Assembly (NCBI RefSeq): GCF_000003605.2
Contig: NW_003128868.1
Location: 24,735 to 61,040 of the forward strand
Origin: Saccoglossus kowalevskii
Lineage: Eukaryota > Hemichordata > Enteropneusta > Harrimaniidae
Length of the DNA stretch: 36,306 nt
Direction of reading: 5' to 3'
The position numbers were made by a program, and so were the translations under genes. Under the pieces are notes generated by a model. It was given only the letters and a program-made list of their open reading frames with translations. It was not told where the DNA came from and did no database searches. This document shows, piece after piece, positions 30,874 through 36,306 of this stretch. Numbering within the stretch: the stretch's first letter is position 1; the number at the start of each line of letters is the position of its first letter.

Positions 30874-31647
30874 AGCATTCCCTTGTCTAGGTCACTCATG
30901 GAAGGTACCTTTCATGCTTCACTGTAGAATAGAGGTACTGCCTTCTGTTTTGAGCCGTGATTCACATCTGTCTATATCTGCCATTGACGTGACCAGGAAA
31001 AGAACCAAGGAAGTATTAGTCAACGTAACATTTATTCACGACTGTGATGATCCATGTTCAATATTGGAGGCCGTGTTGCATGCCATACAATTCTCAGCAT
31101 ACTGTTTATTGTGCATGTATTCTGACCCGTCTTCGATTAGGTCTAGTCACATACCTAAATCGAAGTTTTTTTTACATAATATCTAAAGCAATGGCAAATC
31201 AGTACCTAATAAATTTGTTATACATAATGTTCTAAATAAAGTCTGATGTCTTACATTGGCAGTGTCATAATCGTGGCATAAAATGACATTTATTGTCACA
31301 AATATTTACTGCCGGCGAAATAAAAAAATCCAAATTGACTGGAGCTTGATAAAATACAATTGCAATCATTCGCATGGAGGCGCTTTAACGGACGAATATT
31401 ATGCAATCACGTGTTAACTCATGGTTCTAAAATTACAATAGCACGCCTAGAAACAAAAGCTCCCAGGGCATATACTGAAAAGAATATTCTTTTATGTTCA
31501 CTGAGTGGACGTATGCCATATGTTTGTCTTCCATGCTAGTCTGCTTGGGTAACTTCCGCTGGCAGGAGGACGTCTGGTTGACACCTGATACAATGCTTTA
31601 ATCACGAAGCGCCACCAACGGTGGATTGTCTGCAGAGAACCAGGGAA
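30874..31647. other. Region upstream of the SAP-UBZ4 gene
   Basis: An open frame at 30914-31186 was examined and not accepted, because it has no recognised domain. No further repeat was seen. Confidence 0.45.
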
Positions 31648-31653
31648 TATAAA
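31648..31653 (+). promoter_or_regulatory. Candidate TATA box of the SAP-UBZ4 gene
   Basis: TATAAA within GGGAATATAAAGGG. It lies about 120 bp upstream of the putative 5' leader donor, which leaves room for a leader exon starting near 31675-31685. Confidence 0.4.
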
Positions 31654-31679
31654 GGGTGAATCTTCCGACGGAATTTTTA

Positions 31680-31771
31680 TCGTGATCGCGTTCTCAGTAC
31701 GTATGCATCCAAACTCTCATCACTGCAAAGAACGAATTCTTTTCTGATACCAAAGACCGAAACTTCTACCG
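31680..31771 (+). other. Putative non-coding 5' leader exon
   Basis: Ends TCTACCG|GTGAGT, a strong donor. It pairs with acceptor TTTTTTTTTTCAG|AA at 31887, two bases before the start codon at 31890. If this intron is removed, the ATG at 31860 lies within it and translation begins at 31890. The exon's 5' end is only estimated from the TATA-like sequence. Confidence 0.45.
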
Positions 31772-31889
31772 GTGAGTTCAAAATACGACTACCAGTTTCC
31801 GGCATACTCCTAACTCGAAAAGATTTCTAGTACGATCAATTCGTACATCTACATTAGTAATGAATTTCTTTATCTTTTTTTTTTCAGAA

Positions 31890-32136
31890 ATGACGACAAC
31901 AGTCCTGTACAACGATTTTTATATACGACAGCTAAAAGACATGCTACGTAAACGCAAACTTTCCATGAAAGGGAGAAAGTGTGAATTAATCGAGAGATTA
32001 CAATTATCCGATCTCAGTACATCGGAACTGAAAATGAAACTAAGGAGAGAAGGACTAAATGAGGTTGGGTCCAAGACGGAATTGATAAGAAAAGTTCAGA
32101 AACTGCATAGCAAAGGCAAGGAGATCCAAGGTATAG
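31890..32136 (+). CDS. Exon 1: two SAP-like motifs
   Basis: Start codon two bases after a strong pyrimidine-tract acceptor. Encodes MTTTVLYNDFYIRQLKDMLR and onward to GKEIQGI, then donor ATA-G|GTGAGT in phase 1. Each motif shows the SAP pattern of two amphipathic helices joined by a G-x-K/R turn. The second motif has the classic LRREGLNEVGSKTELIRKV layout. Confidence 0.88.
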
Positions 32137-34703
32137 GTGAGTTCAAAGTCTGAGTAGAATAATTCTACTTCGCATACCCCAAACGTCAGACAGGTAATCT
32201 CATTTTGCGAAATGTATACCATAACAGTTTGTTTATGTTAAAAATACATAGAATTCACCACCACCATACTCACACCATTACCCACGATTTTAGTCAAACT
32301 GTTTCCCAAATTCACAGCTATATTTGATGGCTACAGTGCATATTGTACCGCAACACGGGAAGGTTTGTAATTATCAACGGGACTGCTATAATGCACCGTA
32401 CCGTAACATGGGACGATTTTTTTTATTATCAACGGGAATGATATAATGTGACCTACCGTAACATTGGACGATTTTGTTATTATTATTAAATAAGTTACGA
32501 ATAAGCTAGTCATACATTCGTTGTGCATTTATTAACATTAGATATGGACACATATCGGATTGACGAACCTGTTTTGGAGACTGAACGTATTTTTTTTACC
32601 AGGGCGGCCCGGATCGTTGTGACACCACTTACGTCCAAACCACACTAAAATCTAGACGGGATGACACTAAACGCATAGCGGCGTGTCGATCCACACAGAG
32701 ATTCAAAGGGATTCATTTGTGCATTATTTTAATATTGTCCCACAATACGACTTTTCGGTACCGAAGCCATGCAAGTTGAATGTCCAAACAGCGTTATAGA
32801 ATATCATTCCATTAGTTGGCAATGAATAGCAATGATGTTATGCAAAACGACAATATGTCATATTTGTCAATAATGCTAATGATTTTTTTTTTATCTAATT
32901 TCAGATACAGTTAAAGATGCTCATAGGAAGCGTGGTAATCCATGGATGGTACTGCCACCAATGAATTGTAATGGATGTGGTTGCCAGGTTACCAATAATG
33001 ATGCGATGTCTCATCTCGACAGTTGTTGGTTTACAAATGATGGCGAACCCAATGTATATTTACTACATGCTAAGAGTGCTGACTGGGCTGGTAAGTTACG
33101 TAATCTTTCAAATGACATCGCGATCTAGCATAAAACGTACCCGGTGAATGCAATATTTTAAATTTGTCTGCGTTCTTTTACTTACAGAGAAGTTTGAATT
33201 GTATATGGCAGTCCCGCTTAATGGATCGTTTAAAGATGTTGATCTATCACTTCGGTTCACCTGGTTGCAGTGTTGCTATGGTCACCTAAGTGGCATGGAA
33301 ATATATTCATCGAATGCATTCAATAATTTGAAGGCAGGTTTTGCAATTACGCATATATATTTTCTTTCAATGATTCCACATTAGAAATTATTTGAACGAT
33401 CTCAACTCAACTTCTTGTGTGATCCGAATAAATCGTCTCTACAGTCTATAACCAATTATGTTCTACGTTTTTCGAGATACATAAACAATGTATACTGAGA
33501 TGAAATAAGATGAAATGCACTTGACTGTGTTCTGGTCGAATGCGACAGAATGGTATTTCTATAACGATAATGTATTCCCATCACAGGAAACCGACAAAGA
33601 CCCCGATCCGATCGTAACACTGAATTCCAGATACTACAATGTTGAAGGGCTGAGTGTCTGTGAGAATGAGAGACCAATGGAAACCCTGTTACTCGAGTAT
33701 ATACAAGACGGCATACAAATACTGTATGAATATGACGCTGGTTTCACCACATCAATCCTTATTCATAACTTTGGTGAGTTATTTCTACTCTCATGTATAT
33801 TTTGTGAGAAGGGTTTCTGGACACATCGACATTATTTCATTCCGTTGTGACCAAACTCTCACCACATTAGAAAATTATGAGATACTATACATGCACTAGT
33901 AAAATTAAAAGACTTTATTTGTTTTGACTGAAATTGTACACACTGTTACCGAAAATAGCTCTGAAACAATAGCGAAATCAATGGCGACCCCTTTATTAAA
34001 CACAATATACTGTATGTCACAGAAGAGGTTGCCAAGATAAACGCCCGCACATAAGCCGCCATTCCAGCTTCATAGTACAATTGAGACAATACTAATAAAA
34101 CAAAACTGTTTTATGAAAAACCACATTCACACTTTTGGTATTGGTCGTTATGATTTTTCATCTAACAAATATTGTTGAGTGTCCTGCAAACACAACCATT
34201 TTATTATGAGACATCGAAAACAATATTAAAAATTATTATATTTTATATATATTATAATTACATAATTACATTTTCATCTTTAAACCCACTTATTACAAGT
34301 TTAATGTAACCGTCGTGTCCATAGTGAGTGGCAGACGCTAGCATATTACCCAATAAATTCTCAGTACTCATTCATTTCAATCAATATTTTGTTTGCAGGC
34401 AAAAGGTGTTTGAAGCGCCCTTTACGCGAGGAAACAACCACAACGAAAATACTGATGCCCGTGATGAGAAATGAGATGCTCACTATACCTTGCGAGAAAT
34501 GTTACAAAAAGTCAACGTTATTTTTCATGGATGATGAACCATATGACAGCGAAGATGACGTCTCCGACAGTGACTTTGGAATGAAGTTCTTCTGTTCAGA
34601 TAGATGTGCACTGTCTCTTGGATTTCGCCGCCATACCCTGAAACCGTTTCTCAATTCTCCTAGATCAGGCAGTTGTGATTATAGAGGACTCAATTATTTC
34701 TAA
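31890..34703 (+). CDS. SAP-SAP-UBZ4-pRiA4b ORF-3-like fusion protein, five coding exons
   Basis: Exons 31890-32136, 32905-33090, 33188-33337, 33510-33773 and 34399-34703 join with every intron in phase 1, giving 1152 bp and 383 residues. Residues 10-38 and 41-72 look like two SAP motifs (IRQLKDMLRKRKLS..GRKCELIERL and SELKMKLRREGLN..GSKTELIRKV), which bind DNA and chromatin. Residues 104-123 form a perfect CX2CX11HX3C UBZ4 finger ending HLDSC, as in RAD18, SNM1A and FAN1, which bind ubiquitin at DNA damage. Residues 146-383 resemble prokaryotic plasmid pRiA4b ORF-3 / IS1096 passenger TnpR-like proteins: SLRFTWLQCCYGHLSGMEI (165-183), ILYEYDAGFTT (265-275), Cys pairs at 314/317 and 348/352, and LNSPRSGSCDYRG (367-379). 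The function of that family is unknown. SAP plus UBZ4 suggests a nuclear, DNA-damage or chromatin role. The domain calls are from memory and need a profile search. Confidence 0.82.
32346..32490 (+). repeat. 53-55-bp tandem repeat in intron 1 (about 2.6 copies)
   Basis: Units begin at about 32346, 32399 and 32454 with TACCGTAACATGGGACGATT and contain TTATTATCAACGGGAATGAT followed by ATAATG. The third copy is truncated. Confidence 0.8.
32905..33090 (+). CDS. Exon 2: UBZ4 zinc finger
   Basis: Acceptor AATTTCAG|ATAC and donor GCT-G|GTAAGT. The finger is CNGCGCQVTNNDAMSHLDSC: ligands Cys104, Cys107, His119 and Cys123, with Asp121 at the position used for ubiquitin contact in RAD18. An additional Cys109 lies inside the loop. 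After it comes WFTNDGEPNVYLLHAKSADW, leading into the next domain. Confidence 0.88.
33188..33337 (+). CDS. Exon 3: start of the pRiA4b ORF-3-like domain
   Basis: Acceptor TTACTTACAG|AGAAG restores the phase-1 codon as Glu145. Encodes KFELYMAVPLNGSF, then the W-x2-CC-x2-H-L-S motif within TWLQCCYGHLSG. The donor GCA-G|GTTTTG is weak but keeps the phase; the open frame continues past it to a stop near 33384, giving an alternative, shorter product if the intron is retained. Confidence 0.78.
33510..33773 (+). CDS. Exon 4: core of the pRiA4b ORF-3-like domain
   Basis: The acceptor is taken as AAATAAG|AT because it is the only AG that avoids the in-frame TAA just upstream and also fits phase 1; it has almost no pyrimidine tract, so this is the weakest junction. 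Encodes DEMHLTVFWSNATEWYF and onward, through LLEYIQDGIQILYEYDAGF to ILIHNF, ending at the strong donor TTT-G|GTGAGT. Confidence 0.78.
33774..34398. other. Intron 4 of the SAP-UBZ4 gene
   Basis: AT-rich, 625 bp, with no recognised repeat or gene inside. The frames that run into it from exon 4 are readthrough. Confidence 0.6.
34399..34703 (+). CDS. Exon 5: zinc-binding C terminus and stop
   Basis: Acceptor TTTGTTTGCAG|GCAAAAG, phase 1. Encodes GKRCLKRPLREE and onward to a Cys-x2-Cys pair (PCEKC), an acidic insert (DSEDDVSDSD), a second pair (CSDRC), then LGFRRHTLKPFLNSPRSGSC and DYRGLNYF and a TAA stop. The two pairs look like one zinc site. The final NSPRxGxCxYxG string is the part most like prokaryotic relatives. 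Confidence 0.88.
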
Positions 34704-34850
34704 TTTGAATATCCAATCCCCACATTGTGATGTCATATTTTGTTCAGTTATTACCCTGAATATTCCTTGATTTGTTGTTGTCTACATTTACTTTTATTAT
34801 ATTATTATCAGCTTGGTGTCGACTGTCATTTTTAGGGTAATATCCAACGA

Positions 34851-34856
34851 ATAAAT
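34851..34856 (+). promoter_or_regulatory. Candidate polyadenylation signal of the SAP-UBZ4 gene
   Basis: AATAAA, 148 bp after the stop codon; it is the first canonical hexamer on this strand downstream of the gene. Confidence 0.5.
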
Positions 34857-34859
34857 TAT

Positions 34860-36089
34860 ATTTCCATAATAAACAAATGTTAAACAGTATTCGTGGTTTG
34901 TGGTTTGCTGCGCCCTCTAAAGATGGTCCGCACCATCGATAATCTTGCCGACAAATGGCACAACTCCAACAAATATACAAAGCCAATCAATTGACACAGT
35001 AGATGTACAATACTGTTAGCATGGGGTTGGTCCTATCACGGTTACTAGTAACCGTAGTCCTATGTAAATTAGGTGTAGCGCTGAGACGACTCGATACTGT
35101 CGACAACTGGCGAGTTTGTGATCACAGTCCATTGTTGAGATACATCATCCCTGAATGGAGCTGGAAAGACACTAAATGCAATTGCACACGATTTGTGCGA
35201 CTGTCATCTTGTATATAATAAAACATGCGACGAGTTAAACTCTGGGACGATTTGTTCAAAGAAAAAATAAAGCTTTTTGTCATACACTGGTTTTCTGATT
35301 AGTACAAGTGCTTGTTTTATGTCATTTTAACAATAAACAACAACATTTAACCAGATTGAAAAACAAAAGTTGTACGACATGTACAATATTATCAGACTAC
35401 AAATCAACAAAAATCCATCTTGTTATAAACAAACTGTTCTACAGCAATAAGGATATTATCATTATGCACGGATTGTAGATTAACAATGAGCTTAAGTATT
35501 TTTTTTTCATCAAACCATTACATTTTGGCTGTGAGAAGAAATTGCACTCTTTTGCTTGCCGAATTATTTACATTTTCGGAAATGGATTTAGCATGACTGA
35601 ATTTTGACTTATATATTTATTCAGGTATATGCAAGATATTTGAAAACAGAATAGTTAACTGCCCGACCATCTTGAATAAGATGGTTTCAAAATTACATCT
35701 AATAAGATTTGATTCCCCATTCACATTTCATGATTGTGATGTGCCATCATAACTTAAATGGAACCCAGTAAGTCACGGAATAAGAACATATGCATACTAT
35801 GAAATGATGAATTATTTCTTTTTGTAAAACAAAAAAGTTCCCGACTTTGCCAGTCTATATTGGAGGGGTCCATGCAATATATTGAATATATACTTCAATA
35901 CGTAATATACTGACAAGTTGCATTGGGACTAGAAAAGCAAATTTTAACAAGCCATGCATGGCACAGTCCCCGTTAGTTATTCAATTTAAGATATATAGTT
36001 TTGTTCATAGTAATATAGCTGGAATATAACCATGTCAGGAATATGATTTTTTAACATTAAAATGATTGACATTTGTATCTGATCGTCAA
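34860..36089. other. Spacer downstream of the SAP-UBZ4 gene
   Basis: Holds one open frame at 35003-35218 that ends in an overlapping AATAAA; it is discussed in the findings but not accepted as a gene. The rest is AT-rich without a recognised feature. Confidence 0.5.
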
Positions 36090-36306
36090 ACAAGTACTTG
36101 TCCATATTGAGAGATATTGCTCTGGAACAGCATTCAAAATGAGCCATTTTGAATTCATGTATATATATAACATGATGTATAACGAATATATAAAATTTGA
36201 ATATAATCAGTCAAAGCATTTAAGAGATATGGCTCTAGAAGCGTAATCATTAAAACAAAATGGCCGCCAGTCAGCCATTTTGAATCCAATCTGAAAAAAA
36301 AATGCC
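36090..36306. repeat. Interspersed repeat B, second copy (cut by window end)
   Basis: Shares with 23229-23600 the sequence ACAAAATGGCCGCCAGTCAG followed by CCATTTTGAATC, and GAATATAATCAGTCAAAGCA followed by TTTAAGAGATATGGCTCTAGAA, in the same order and orientation. It runs off the right edge of the window. Confidence 0.78.

Noticed and set aside
30914-31186. 90-residue plus-strand ORF upstream of the SAP-UBZ4 gene
   Set aside because: No recognisable domain or convincing splice sites, and no strong start context.

Overview
This is an intron-rich, AT-rich animal genome window. It has split genes with GT-AG introns, many short inverted-repeat (MITE-like) elements, several minisatellites and a decayed LINE. 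The gene families and repeat style suggest a marine invertebrate, perhaps a mollusc or other lophotrochozoan, but I cannot name the species. Coding sequence is only a few percent of the window, and most other open frames look like noise or sit in repeats.

Layout. Positions 1-912 are a tandem array of 49-bp units. From 913 to about 7.6 kb I find no convincing gene, only short inverted-repeat elements. From 7.6 to 19.0 kb on the minus strand lies a complete four-exon chloride intracellular channel (CLIC) gene, 220 residues, with an 8.4-kb first intron full of repeats. A short exon-like ORF lies in divergent orientation at 19.33 kb. From 20.37 to 22.04 kb is a foldback-type mobile element with long inverted arms and an apparent 6-bp target duplication. 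From 25.8 to 27.3 kb on the minus strand is a THAP zinc-finger gene, possibly frameshifted, whose last exon is largely a 48-bp tandem repeat. From 29.6 to 29.9 kb is a decayed LINE reverse transcriptase remnant.

The most interesting locus is the plus-strand gene at 31.9-34.7 kb. It has five coding exons, and every intron is in phase 1. They encode a 383-residue protein with two SAP-like DNA-binding motifs, a perfect RAD18-type UBZ4 zinc finger (CX2CX11HX3C), and then a region that strongly resembles a prokaryotic family, the plasmid pRiA4b ORF-3 / IS1096 passenger 'TnpR-like' proteins, including a C-terminal NSPRxGxCxYxG signature. A ubiquitin- and DNA-binding front end joined to a prokaryotic mobile-element-associated domain is, to my knowledge, not a described architecture. 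It could be an acquired gene recruited to chromatin or DNA-damage work.

The genes do not form an operon or an obvious pathway. They are independent animal transcription units, and the shared theme of the window is heavy mobile-element traffic: one three-copy MITE family, several other palindromic elements, and two gene families with transposon links (THAP and pRiA4b-like).
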